In this document: positions 6,927 to 13,850 of the stretch, in pieces
How the letters are laid out: each line of letters opens with the position of its first letter
Position numbering within the stretch: position 1 is the first letter of the stretch
Source: Candidatus Peregrinibacteria bacterium
Lineage (GTDB): Bacteria > Patescibacteriota > Gracilibacteria > UM-FILTER-43-11
DNA length: 36,296 nt
NCBI GenBank assembly: GCA_016932505.1
Contig: JAFGCT010000018.1
Location: forward strand, 1-36,296
Reading direction: 5' to 3'
Made by a program: the position numbers and the translations under genes
Notes under the pieces: generated by a model
What the model was told of the DNA's origin: nothing
What the model saw: the letters and a program-made list of their open reading frames with translations, nothing else
Database searches by the model: none

Positions 6927-8864
6927 ATGGAGAAAACAGCTTTTCAAAAAATTGCCGAAAGCCATCATTTAAGATCGCTTGCAGATGGGAGTCTTGTTTT
7001 ACAACTAGACCGGGTATGGTGTCATGAAGTCACAACACCACCTGCGATTCTTGAAGGACGAGCAGAAGACTGCGACGTTGTTTTCGATACCAACAAAGTA
7101 TTCGGAATTATCGACCACGTGAGTCCAGCGAAAGACACGAAATCTGCAGTTCAGCACCAAATCATGCGAGAGTGGGTGCAAAAACACAACATTACCTTCT
7201 TTGATGTCGGTAGCAATGGTGTCTGCCATGCTCTAATTCCAGAACAGGGATTGATAATGCCTGGAGAAATTGGAATTATGGGCGATAGTCACACATGTAC
7301 ACACGGTGCATTTTGCGCCATTTCAGCCGGAGTCGGCACAAGCGAACTTGGCCACGGAATACGAACCGGTTTATGGATTTGCCCACCTCAAGAGGTTATT
7401 CGGGTGAATTTTACTGGGCAACTCCCTGGGAACGTTTATGCAAAAGACCTCATTTTGTGGCTGATTAACAAAATCGGTACCAACGGCGCAACCAATGCGG
7501 TACTCGAATTCGGCGGTAATATAATCGACGCAATGACAATGGAAGAAAGGATGACAATTACCAATATGGCTGTTGAAGCAGGTGCGACAACGGGCATGAT
7601 GATGGTTGATAAAACCACCATTGATTATCTTTGGCCTCAAATAAGCCACAAGTTCGACAGCAAAGCAGAAGCACTTGAACACTTTTCTGAATTCAATTCA
7701 GACAAAGATGCGAGGTACAAAAATATTATTGAAATGAACGTAACGAGTATGAAGCCAGCTATTACCCAGGGTTATTTACCCAGTAATGTGGTGGCAGTTG
7801 ATGAAATGGAAGGAGCAAAAGTTAATCAGGTTTTCATCGGCTCATGTACAAATGGGCGTCTTTCTGACCTCGAAATCGCTGCACAAATATTCCAAAAAAT
7901 GGAATCAAGAGTGGCAGATGGTGTCAGATGTATAGTCGTTCCTGCTACTCAGGATATTTGGCTGGAAGCTGGAAGACTTGGATACTTGGATATCTTTGCA
8001 AGATCTGGATGCCATGTTTCCGGACCCAGCTGTGCTGCATGTCTTGGCATGAGCTGTGGTGTTTTGGCACCAGGTGAAGTCGCTGTAGCAACAACAAATC
8101 GAAATTTCAATGGTCGTATGGGGCAAGGTGGCATGGTCCACCTCGTTTCACCTGCTACCGCTGCGATGACTGCAATTAATGGTTTTATATCGAAGCCAAT
8201 GAGCGTTAAGCCAATCGTTGTAGCAAGTGCATCAAAAGCAAGAACAACAATGGACAAGTCAGTTCCTAAAATCAATTACAGTACCCTGATTAAAAAAGGA
8301 GGGGGTATAACTAATTTTTCTGGATCAGCTTTTACACTTGCTCGTGCGGATGGAAATCCGGCAGCAAATGTGAATACGGATGAAATCATCCCGGCAAAAT
8401 ACCTAACTGAAGTTGAAAAATCTGCGCTTGGTCCTCATTGTATGGAGGATTTTGAAATGGACTCAGAGCTTCGAAAGCGAATGCTAGAGTCTCCTATACT
8501 TGTTGCAGGTGAAAACTTCGGCTGTGGTTCAAGTCGTGAACACGCTCCATGGGCTCTGAGTGAAGCGGGAATTAAATGCGTTATTGCCTCCAGCTTTGCT
8601 CGGATATTCTACAACAACATGTTCAGCAACGGCCTTCTTTGCATCACTTTAAATAAAGGAGAAATTGAAAAAATATTCAATACTTCCTTTTCAAATGATG
8701 CGACTGAAATCGAAGTTGACCTCGAAAAAATGGTAATTATCCTCGCTGACGGTCAGGAAATTGCCTTTGAACTTTCCGCCTCCCAAAAGGAACTCATCAA
8801 TGCTGGTGGTAGTAAAAACTTTATGTTTACCTTGGCAAACGAACTTTGCGCAAGAGTAGCTTAA
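6927..8864 (+). CDS. LeuC-LeuD fusion, aconitase-family hydro-lyase
   Basis: A 645-residue protein joining the large iron-sulfur domain and the swivelling small domain that are separate subunits in 3-isopropylmalate dehydratase. Residues 1-420 carry [11 protein letters not shown] (118-128) and the three cluster cysteines: Cys307 in GSCTNGR, then Cys369 and Cys372 in SCAAC. Residues 470-645 carry [11 protein letters not shown] and [13 protein letters not shown] (532-544), the substrate-binding loop of LeuD. All key residues are present. This size and order also fit the Aquifex-type aconitase, so the substrate could be isopropylmalate, citrate or homocitrate. No leuA, leuB or citrate cycle gene is nearby. 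It has its own promoters, a good Shine-Dalgarno site and a terminator. Confidence 0.85.
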   Translation: MEKTAFQKIAESHHLRSLADGSLVLQLDRVWCHEVTTPPAILEGRAEDCDVVFDTNKVFGIIDHVSPAKDTKSAVQHQIMREWVQKHNITFFDVGSNGVCHALIPEQGLIMPGEIGIMGDSHTCTHGAFCAISAGVGTSELGHGIRTGLWICPPQEVIRVNFTGQLPGNVYAKDLILWLINKIGTNGATNAVLEFGGNIIDAMTMEERMTITNMAVEAGATTGMMMVDKTTIDYLWPQISHKFDSKAEALEHFSEFNSDKDARYKNIIEMNVTSMKPAITQGYLPSNVVAVDEMEGAKVNQVFIGSCTNGRLSDLEIAAQIFQKMESRVADGVRCIVVPATQDIWLEAGRLGYLDIFARSGCHVSGPSCAACLGMSCGVLAPGEVAVATTNRNFNGRMGQGGMVHLVSPATAAMTAINGFISKPMSVKPIVVASASKARTTMDKSVPKINYSTLIKKGGGITNFSGSAFTLARADGNPAANVNTDEIIPAKYLTEVEKSALGPHCMEDFEMDSELRKRMLESPILVAGENFGCGSSREHAPWALSEAGIKCVIASSFARIFYNNMFSNGLLCITLNKGEIEKIFNTSFSNDATEIEVDLEKMVIILADGQEIAFELSASQKELINAGGSKNFMFTLANELCARVA

Positions 8865-8906
8865 GTCGAGTTGCCAGGTCTTAATCACTTATTTCTTATT
8901 CTTATT

Positions 8907-8942
8907 GCAACCTTCGCCCTTCTGGTGGAGGTTGCTTTTTTT
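8907..8942 (+). terminator. intrinsic terminator of the LeuC-LeuD gene
   Basis: GCAACCT pairs with AGGTTGC (stem ends 8907 and 8935), with further pairs inward, followed by seven T. Confidence 0.9.
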
Positions 8943-8978
8943 ATGATATTTCTTTGATACCAATCTATTAAACACATA

Positions 8979-9006
8979 TTGACAATTTTCAATTTTAAGC
9001 TATAAA
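8979..9006 (+). promoter_or_regulatory. promoter of the 66-residue protein unit
   Basis: TTGACA (8979-8984), 16 nt, TATAAA (9001-9006). It would give a leader of about 170 nt. Confidence 0.75.
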
Positions 9007-9052
9007 TAACACGGTGCGATTGTTCTTTATAAAAATGCTTTTTTCACTTTCA

Positions 9053-9172
9053 AACGAGAGTAATCTTCTTTAGTTTGTATTTTTTACAGACTTAAGGGGG
9101 GTGCTCTCGTTAACAAACGGGAGTGGGGAATGGCCCAAGTGGCCACAAACATTTGACCCTGTATAGGGCAAG
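9053..9172 (+). promoter_or_regulatory. structured leader with a stem shared with 6304-6357
   Basis: AACGAGAG (9053-9060) pairs perfectly with CTCTCGTT (9104-9111) around a 43-nt loop containing TTTGTATTTT. Then come a hairpin TGGCC-CAAGT-GGCCA (about 9131-9145) and a small CCCT/AGGG hairpin just before the ribosome site AAGGAGGA. The first stem and the right half of its loop resemble the leader of the 48-residue gene. Confidence 0.55.
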
Positions 9173-9181
9173 GAGGACATT

Positions 9182-9382
9182 TTGACGAAGAAGGTAAGCA
9201 AAAAAGAACAGGCAAGAAGAGAAAGGCAAAGAGAAGATGCAAAACAAAGGGGGCGGGCAAACCCAAATAGAATTTCAGAAGCAAGCTGTTCGGCCCCATG
9301 GGGACGGACGAGTCAGGCGCCCATTCCGCCAAGGCGAATGCTACCGGCAAACAAACTCGAAAAATCAGCAAGTACAGAATAG
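9182..9382 (+). CDS. 66-residue basic small protein, unknown function
   Basis: The start is a TTG preceded by AAGGAGGA at good spacing. The N-terminal 25 residues are almost all Lys, Arg, Gln and Glu (MTKKVSKKEQARRERQRED), probably a charged helix. The rest is Pro, Ser and Arg rich with a single Cys and no membrane segment, ending in LEKSASTE. The pI must be high, so binding to RNA or DNA is possible, but I recognise no family. It stands as its own unit with a promoter at 8979, a folded leader and a terminator at 9463. The promoter, ribosome site and terminator together make it much more likely to be real than its length alone would suggest. Confidence 0.6.
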   Translation: MTKKVSKKEQARRERQREDAKQRGRANPNRISEASCSAPWGRTSQAPIPPRRMLPANKLEKSASTE

Positions 9383-9462
9383 GACAAAGGCAAGGGTCTA
9401 AGTCCACATTTTACCTCAAGTTCATAATGACACTTCGTTGATCGCTACCGCACCACTTCATA

Positions 9463-9496
9463 GGCTCCTCGGATTCAACACGGGGGGCCTTCTTTT
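9463..9496 (+). terminator. intrinsic terminator of the 66-residue protein unit
   Basis: GGCTCCTCG (9463-9471) pairs with CGGGGGGCC (9481-9489) with two G-U pairs, followed by TTCTTTT. Confidence 0.75.
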
Positions 9497-9508
9497 AAAT
9501 TAATTATT

Positions 9509-9537
9509 TTCAATTTTCAATAACCCTAAGGTATAGT
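9509..9537 (+). promoter_or_regulatory. putative promoter of lspA
   Basis: A -10 box TATAGT (9532-9537) has a weak TTCAAT 17 nt upstream. Transcription would begin only a few bases before the ATG at 9549, giving an almost leaderless mRNA. Confidence 0.4.
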
Positions 9538-9548
9538 ATCTTCAAACC

Positions 9549-10019
9549 ATGAAAATAAAAAAATACAATTATCTCATCGCTTCTTTTTCCGGACTAATTC
9601 TACTTGGATTGGATATTTTAACAAAATATCTTGTTATTCAGCCATTTTATAAGCCTGTAACTTTTATAAAAAACTTTCTATACCTGACTAATGTTCAGAA
9701 AAACAGTGGGATTGCTTTTGGTATAAAATTACCTATTTGGCTTCAAATAATCGGCTCTATTATAATTCTAGTTCTTTTATTTCGCTTTGCAGACCAGTAC
9801 TTTTTCTCAAAAAATAAACGGCAGTTCCTAAAACCTATTTTATTCGGTATAATTATAGGTGGTGCAATCGGCAACCTTATAAATCGAATTTTTCAGGGTT
9901 ATGTAGTAGATTTTATCGTTCTAAAACCCATTCCGGTCTTTAACATCGCAGATATAGGGATAACAGTTGGTTTTATAGCCCTTCTCGTGCTTTCTTTATT
10001 TGGGGAAAAAAAGTTGTAA
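9549..10019 (+). CDS. lspA: lipoprotein signal peptidase (signal peptidase II)
   Basis: An aspartic protease in the cytoplasmic membrane that cuts the signal peptide from diacylglyceryl prolipoproteins. The 156 residues form four membrane helices. Family marks in order are DILTKYLV near residue 22, KNSGIAFG at 51-58, GGAIGNLINRIFQGYVVDFI with the catalytic Asp121, and PVFNIADIGI with the second catalytic Asp135. Length is normal. Its substrates in this window would be the lipoproteins at 12399, 13099 and 17620. There is no Shine-Dalgarno site and the promoter lies very close to the ATG. It heads a possible unit with the membrane protein at 10083; the two are separated by a repeat array. Confidence 0.95.
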   Translation: MKIKKYNYLIASFSGLILLGLDILTKYLVIQPFYKPVTFIKNFLYLTNVQKNSGIAFGIKLPIWLQIIGSIIILVLLFRFADQYFFSKNKRQFLKPILFGIIIGGAIGNLINRIFQGYVVDFIVLKPIPVFNIADIGITVGFIALLVLSLFGEKKL

Positions 10020-10023
10020 GGAA

Positions 10024-10072
10024 CAAGTTTACAAATAATTTTGTAATCTTGTAATCTTGTAATTTTGTAATC
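10024..10072. repeat. 8-bp tandem repeat TTGTAATC with inverted arm
   Basis: Four copies of TTGTAATC (one ending in T) lie at 10041-10072. The preceding ACAAGTTTACAAAT (10024-10037) is an inverted, slightly changed copy, so the whole can fold back. Confidence 0.85.
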
Positions 10073-10082
10073 AAAAAATAAA

Positions 10083-10799
10083 ATGACAGAAAAAAGACCA
10101 TTAACTTTTACACTTTTTCTTCTAAGGCTACTTAGCGGTTTAACTGGTGGTATTTCCGGTACATTAGCCGCTTTTGTGGTGTATTTTATACTATCCAACG
10201 TTCTACCTACAGGTGAGGACGTAACTTCGCTTTCCGTATTCACAATAATAATTATGGCTTTTATTGGCACATTAATTGCCAATACCATAACCGCAGTTAT
10301 GCTGACTTTTATGGATAGTGAAAAATATAGCAGGAGAAAAACTACAATTACTCATGTCTTCCTATTCAATCTTATTCTTTTCTTCGTAACTATTCCTATT
10401 TACATGCTTGCTGTTCCATTGGATATCGCAAGTAGTGTAGCAGCTATGCACTTTTTACTTAGTGCTTATGTTTCCTTCTTGATTATGGAAATTTTGGCAG
10501 GATATGAATTTTCACTACTTGGTGTTTATGCAGCTTCACTTGGAATATTTGCTAGTATTGGCTTTGCATTGGTAGTGATGGTAACGGGTAGTAGTGAGCT
10601 ATTTTTGACACTTGGAGCTATGCCTATAGTATGGTTTATATTGATGGTAGTTGGAGGACTTGTTGAGTTAATTTACGACAACTTTTTAAGGTCTTATGGT
10701 GTTGATGCATTGAACGTAGAAACAGATTTAGGAGGTGATACCGATATTGAACCTGATGAGGATGATGAAAATGAAGACGATGATGATGTGAGTATGTAA
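10083..10799 (+). CDS. multi-helix membrane protein with acidic tail, unknown
   Basis: I do not recognise this 238-residue protein. It has about six hydrophobic helices (roughly residues 10-40, 50-75, 90-110, 115-140, 145-165 and 172-195). The cytoplasmic-type tail after residue 210 consists almost only of Asp and Glu (DIEPDEDDENEDDDDVSM). The acidic tail might bind a basic partner or cations. It lies 63 nt after lspA on the same strand, behind a repeat array, and shares a bidirectional terminator with the convergent TsaE-HD gene. No catalytic motif is seen. ATG start, no Shine-Dalgarno site. Confidence 0.75.
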   Translation: MTEKRPLTFTLFLLRLLSGLTGGISGTLAAFVVYFILSNVLPTGEDVTSLSVFTIIIMAFIGTLIANTITAVMLTFMDSEKYSRRKTTITHVFLFNLILFFVTIPIYMLAVPLDIASSVAAMHFLLSAYVSFLIMEILAGYEFSLLGVYAASLGIFASIGFALVVMVTGSSELFLTLGAMPIVWFILMVVGGLVELIYDNFLRSYGVDALNVETDLGGDTDIEPDEDDENEDDDDVSM

Positions 10800-10810
10800 T
10801 ATTAATTTAA

Positions 10811-10842
10811 AAACCCGAAGGCAAGTGCCTTCGGGTTTTTTT
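10811..10842. terminator. bidirectional intrinsic terminator
   Basis: AAACCCGAAGGCA and its exact complement are separated by two bases, with T runs on both strands. It serves the membrane protein on the plus strand and the TsaE-HD gene on the minus strand. Confidence 0.93.
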
Positions 10843-10850
10843 GTAAGCAA

Positions 10851-11960
10851 TTATAATTCATCAGGACTAATTTCCAATACATCAAATAATTCCTTTTCCA
10901 ATTCAAAAGTTCTGACTTCTACTTCATCAAATAACTGACGAGTAAGCTTATCATCAAATTTTCCATATCTTTCCCAGCCATCGCGGAATCGTTCTTTTAA
11001 TGGTACGATTTCATCATGTTTAACCCGTTTATCGGCATAAAATAAAAATTTTCTTTCAAGTGAATTTAGAAGTTCTGGCTCAGTGGCTATTACCTTTGAT
11101 TTGTGGGTATAGATAATTTCAGCGGTTTTTGGATAACCGACTTCATTAAAAAACTTCCGAGCAATGTCGGCATGATGAAAACCCTGATGGGTTTTTCTTA
11201 AATCCTCCCATTTATTCCATTTTTCCTTCGTAATTTCTTCTATAAAATTGCTTTCTTCGAGTTTTCTAAAATCACAAACACGTGCAATATCGTGCATCAT
11301 TGCACCGGAATAGAGAAGGTTGAGATTAATTATTTCACCTTTTTCAATGAATTTATCAGCAATTGTCATCGCGACATTTGTGACTTGTTTTATATGATTG
11401 CGAACATGAATAGGAGTACTCCATTCCTCATAAAATTCCTCAATTTTTTCCTTTGGTACTACTTCTGGATCTATAAATTTTATTGAGATTTTATGTATTT
11501 CGTCGAGAGATTCAAATTCAACTTGAATATATTTTTTGGGCAAAAGGACTATGCGGTCAGCCCATTCCACAACATTAATAGCTTTGTCATCTTCAATTGT
11601 TTCATCAAAACCGATGGATGAAAGGTCGTCACCCGGATTTAAGCGATAGAGATCGTAATGGAAAAAACTAGTTGATGGGCCTTTGATGGGCTTTTGATGG
11701 GCTTTTGAAGATTCATCGATAGCCCTTCGATAGCCCTTCGATAGCCCTTCGATAGCATATTTATTAACGTAAGCAAAAGTAGGTGATTTAATAGTCTCAT
11801 TGATATTAAGGCCTTTTGCGATGCCTTTTGTAAAATGTGTCTTTCCAGAGCCTAATTCGCCAAATAAAAGAACTGTATCACCTTTATTTAAGCCAAAACC
11901 CAGTCTTTCACCTAAATTAATTGTTTCTTCCGGTGATTTTGTAAAATATATTGCTTGCAC
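10851..11960 (-). CDS. tsaE: TsaE-like ATPase fused to an HD-domain hydrolase
   Basis: Residues 1-160 are TsaE, the P-loop ATPase that works with TsaB and TsaD to make the t6A base of tRNAs. Walker A is GELGSGKT (34-41), followed by SPTFAYVNKY, FHYDLYRL and VVEWADRI. Residues 180-369 are an HD-type phosphohydrolase domain with MMHDIAR (His223, Asp224) and a later HHADIA motif. This second domain is not part of normal TsaE (about 150-160 residues). A 29-residue insert at 69-97 is encoded by an 11-bp repeat array and sits where E. coli TsaE has only a short loop. GTG start, no Shine-Dalgarno site. It converges on the membrane protein at 10083 with a shared terminator. Confidence 0.85.
   Translation of the reverse strand: MQAIYFTKSPEETINLGERLGFGLNKGDTVLLFGELGSGKTHFTKGIAKGLNINETIKSPTFAYVNKYAIEGLSKGYRRAIDESSKAHQKPIKGPSTSFFHYDLYRLNPGDDLSSIGFDETIEDDKAINVVEWADRIVLLPKKYIQVEFESLDEIHKISIKFIDPEVVPKEKIEEFYEEWSTPIHVRNHIKQVTNVAMTIADKFIEKGEIINLNLLYSGAMMHDIARVCDFRKLEESNFIEEITKEKWNKWEDLRKTHQGFHHADIARKFFNEVGYPKTAEIIYTHKSKVIATEPELLNSLERKFLFYADKRVKHDEIVPLKERFRDGWERYGKFDDKLTRQLFDEVEVRTFELEKELFDVLEISPDEL
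11672..11756. repeat. 11-bp tandem repeats in inverted arms inside tsaE
   Basis: Three copies of TTGATGGGCTT (11672-11704, first copy with one change) are followed by 3.6 copies of CGATAGCCCTT (11717-11756). The two arrays are roughly complementary and can fold. Three 11-mers make 33 nt, so the tsaE frame is kept. The family resembles the array at 3831-3892. Confidence 0.9.
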
Positions 11961-12016
11961 GTAAGGAAGATACTATAACAAATTCCAAACTTCAAACATC
12001 AATTCATTCCATTATA

Positions 12017-12167
12017 TTGTCTGAACTGTGATTTCGTATGATTTGATTGATTCACATGATTTTCATCTATATCAATATTCAAATTCACATACCTTATGGA
12101 AAAAGCTTATAAATTGCTGTTAATCATAAGAAAATCATTGTAATCACAAAAATCACAGTTCAGACAA
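12017..12167. repeat. 151-bp element with perfect 18-bp terminal inverted repeats
   Basis: TTGTCTGAACTGTGATTT at 12017-12034 and its exact complement at 12150-12167 bound a non-coding, AT-rich interior with further partial pairing (CATGATTTTC types). I recall similar dispersed sequences built from GTCTGAAC..GTGATTT in other bacterial genomes, but cannot search. With the leader RNA and promoter below, it explains the gap 11961-12398. Confidence 0.8.
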
Positions 12168-12204
12168 GGTTTGTTGTGAGGGAAAATAGTGGATTGAATA
12201 TTTG

Positions 12205-12233
12205 TTGACATAATTCATATTTTATGGTATATT
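12205..12233 (+). promoter_or_regulatory. strong promoter of the lipoprotein operon
   Basis: TTGACA (12205-12210), 17 nt, TATATT (12228-12233). Start of transcription is expected near 12240, just before the structured leader. Confidence 0.85.
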
Positions 12234-12260
12234 TTATGCCTGTTCTTTAACAAATAGGGT

Positions 12261-12374
12261 TGATTACGACTCACCGTGTCGTTAATTTCCCGCTTAGCGG
12301 GACGATTAACGGCCACATTTCGGTGTGGTCGTAATCAAAACAATTTTAAACAAATGATCGTGTGAAACGCGGTC
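12261..12374 (+). ncRNA. structured 5' leader RNA of the lipoprotein operon
   Basis: TGATTACGAC (12261-12270) pairs perfectly with GTCGTAATCA (12328-12337). Inside are a stem CGTTAAT/ATTAACG capped by TCCCGC-TTA-GCGGGA and a stem CCACA-TTTCGG-TGTGG, together a closed three-way junction. CACCG (12272-12276) can instead pair with CGGTG (12321-12325), giving an alternative fold. A weaker hairpin with G-U pairs follows at 12358-12374, just before AAGGAG (12386-12391). I recognise no known riboswitch. It could stabilise the mRNA or regulate it. Confidence 0.65.
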
Positions 12375-12398
12375 AAACAATTTTGAAGGAGAAAGAAA

Positions 12399-13088
12399 AT
12401 GAAAAACGTAGTAACAGCAATGGTAATCGGAATGGTTTCTTGTTTGATGGCTCTCGGATGTGCTGGTGGTCAGGTCGTCGGACTCGGAGGAGCGACGACA
12501 GTGAAAACCGGTATACTCGCCCCTGCCATCGCCTCATCCAACCTGTTCTTCCAGTCCCCGCTCGACTCCAAGCTCCACCCCACGAAAGAGGGGAACGAGC
12601 ACCTCGGCAACTGCATCTCTCACGCTGCCAGGAAGCTGGCAGTCAACAACCGAATCAACATGGAGCTCAGATACGAGCCGGGCGATGAAGAGGAAGGAAG
12701 CTCCATCATCGCCATCATCGAGGAAGGACGAGTTGGAGTGGAGGTTTACGAGAATGGAGTTGAAAAATACTCCCAGTATCGTGACATTACAGTCGAAGAT
12801 GCCGCTCATGCATGCGAGTTTTTCCGTGAAATAGCGGAAAAAGCGAGTCATGACGTTGGCTCAACTAGCTCGACAAGAACCGTCTCGCAAGCTGATGACA
12901 GCTTTGATGATGACGAAGAGGATTTTGCGGAGGATGCTGAGGCGGAAGATGACGATGAGGAAGGCTTTGAGGAAGATGCTGAAGCTGAATCCGCTGATGC
13001 TGAGGCTGACGCTGAAGAAGAAGCTGAATCCGCTGAGGCTGACGCTGAACCCGAACCCGACCCCGACTCGTTCGAGGTGGAAGAATAG
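12399..13088 (+). CDS. secreted lipoprotein with acidic repeat tail, unknown
   Basis: The 229-residue product begins with a lysine and a hydrophobic signal segment ending at Cys21 in MALGCAGG, a relaxed lipobox. Residues 22-150 form a compact domain with the stretch SSIIAIIEEGRVGVEVYENG, probably beta strands. Residues 155-229 are a low-complexity tail of Asp, Glu, Ala and Ser built from repeated codons: a 17-nt unit at 12981-12997 recurs exactly at 13020-13036. I recognise no family. AAGGAG lies well placed before the ATG. Base composition is richer in G and C than core genes. It is the first gene of a two-lipoprotein operon with its own promoter, structured leader and terminator; lspA at 9549 would process it. 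Confidence 0.75.
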   Translation: MKNVVTAMVIGMVSCLMALGCAGGQVVGLGGATTVKTGILAPAIASSNLFFQSPLDSKLHPTKEGNEHLGNCISHAARKLAVNNRINMELRYEPGDEEEGSSIIAIIEEGRVGVEVYENGVEKYSQYRDITVEDAAHACEFFREIAEKASHDVGSTSSTRTVSQADDSFDDDEEDFAEDAEAEDDDEEGFEEDAEAESADAEADAEEEAESAEADAEPEPDPDSFEVEE

Positions 13089-13098
13089 GAGGACACAA

Positions 13099-13659
13099 AT
13101 GAAAACAATATCAATTCTGTCTCTGGCACTCTTTGCAGTCGCCTGTGCCGGCAGACTGCATGGTAACATCGAGGCGCTGAAACCCCGACCCAACGTCAAC
13201 CTGTTCGTCAAAGATCCCGCTGCCCTTTCGGCGATGATCAAGCTTCCGAAGCTGGAAATCCCGGTTTACTGGGCATGGAACGTGGCTGGTATGACGCCTT
13301 ACGAGGCTAAGTACCATCCCGACCTGCCGGTAGACCGAGAGGACTTCGTACTCGGAGCTGTTGGTCAGTCAATCGACCCCAAGGGGTATAAGATTGAGGA
13401 ATACAATGCCTCAAATCCCCCAAGTGGAGATTTCATCCTCCTCATGTTCGACGAAGAGAGATGGGACGACCGTGAAATAGTCGTCATCATCAAATGGGGA
13501 GACAAAGCAATGACCCCCACAGAGTTCAGCCTCAGACGCACAGGGGATGAAATGAAGAAGTACTGCGAGTTTTGGTGGGACGTAAGAACCGCCATCGGAG
13601 ATCGTTTCGACTCCGAATACTCCACCCGCTTCATCTACCTCGACCCCAAAGACATCTAG
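13099..13659 (+). CDS. second lipoprotein of the operon, unknown
   Basis: The 186-residue product starts MKTISILSLALFAVACAG, with a lipobox-like AVAC and Cys16 as the likely lipid site. The mature part is mixed alpha/beta, with WDDREIVVIIKWGD and several Trp and Tyr residues (CEFWWDVRTAI, STRFIYLDPKDI). It shows no membrane helix and no known motif. GGAGG at 13088-13092 overlaps the last base of the upstream stop codon, so the two genes are translated in sequence from one mRNA and probably act together at the cell surface. The frame is open far upstream, but the ribosome site decides this start. GC-rich codon use matches the upstream gene. Confidence 0.8.
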   Translation: MKTISILSLALFAVACAGRLHGNIEALKPRPNVNLFVKDPAALSAMIKLPKLEIPVYWAWNVAGMTPYEAKYHPDLPVDREDFVLGAVGQSIDPKGYKIEEYNASNPPSGDFILLMFDEERWDDREIVVIIKWGDKAMTPTEFSLRRTGDEMKKYCEFWWDVRTAIGDRFDSEYSTRFIYLDPKDI

Positions 13660-13669
13660 TTCGACCACA

Positions 13670-13722
13670 CCGAAAACCCCACCCCCGCCATTAGTATTTC
13701 TATACTATGGTGGGGTTTTTGG
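13670..13722 (+). terminator. intrinsic terminator of the lipoprotein operon
   Basis: A 14-bp stem with one mismatch (13670-13683 with 13709-13722), containing AAACCCCACC and GGTGGGGTTT, has an inner AGTAT-TTCT-ATACT hairpin. The T run lies within the right arm. Confidence 0.85.
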
Positions 13723-13742
13723 TATGTTTTAAATTAGGTTAC

Positions 13743-13772
13743 TTGACAATATCTAAATAATAGTTGTATAAT
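13743..13772 (+). promoter_or_regulatory. promoter of the basic exported protein
   Basis: TTGACA (13743-13748), 18 nt, TATAAT (13767-13772): both boxes are perfect. Confidence 0.85.
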
Positions 13773-13850
13773 CCACTCCTTGGGTAAGCTGTAATTCTGC
13801 AGTCTTCTCAACGATTATTTAAACCAAAGTTTACAATAAGGAGGTAAACA

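Noticed and set aside
12848-13129. Ser/Ala-rich open frames on the minus strand
   Set aside because: They are the complement of the acidic repeat tail of the lipoprotein gene, which has promoter, ribosome site and signal peptide.
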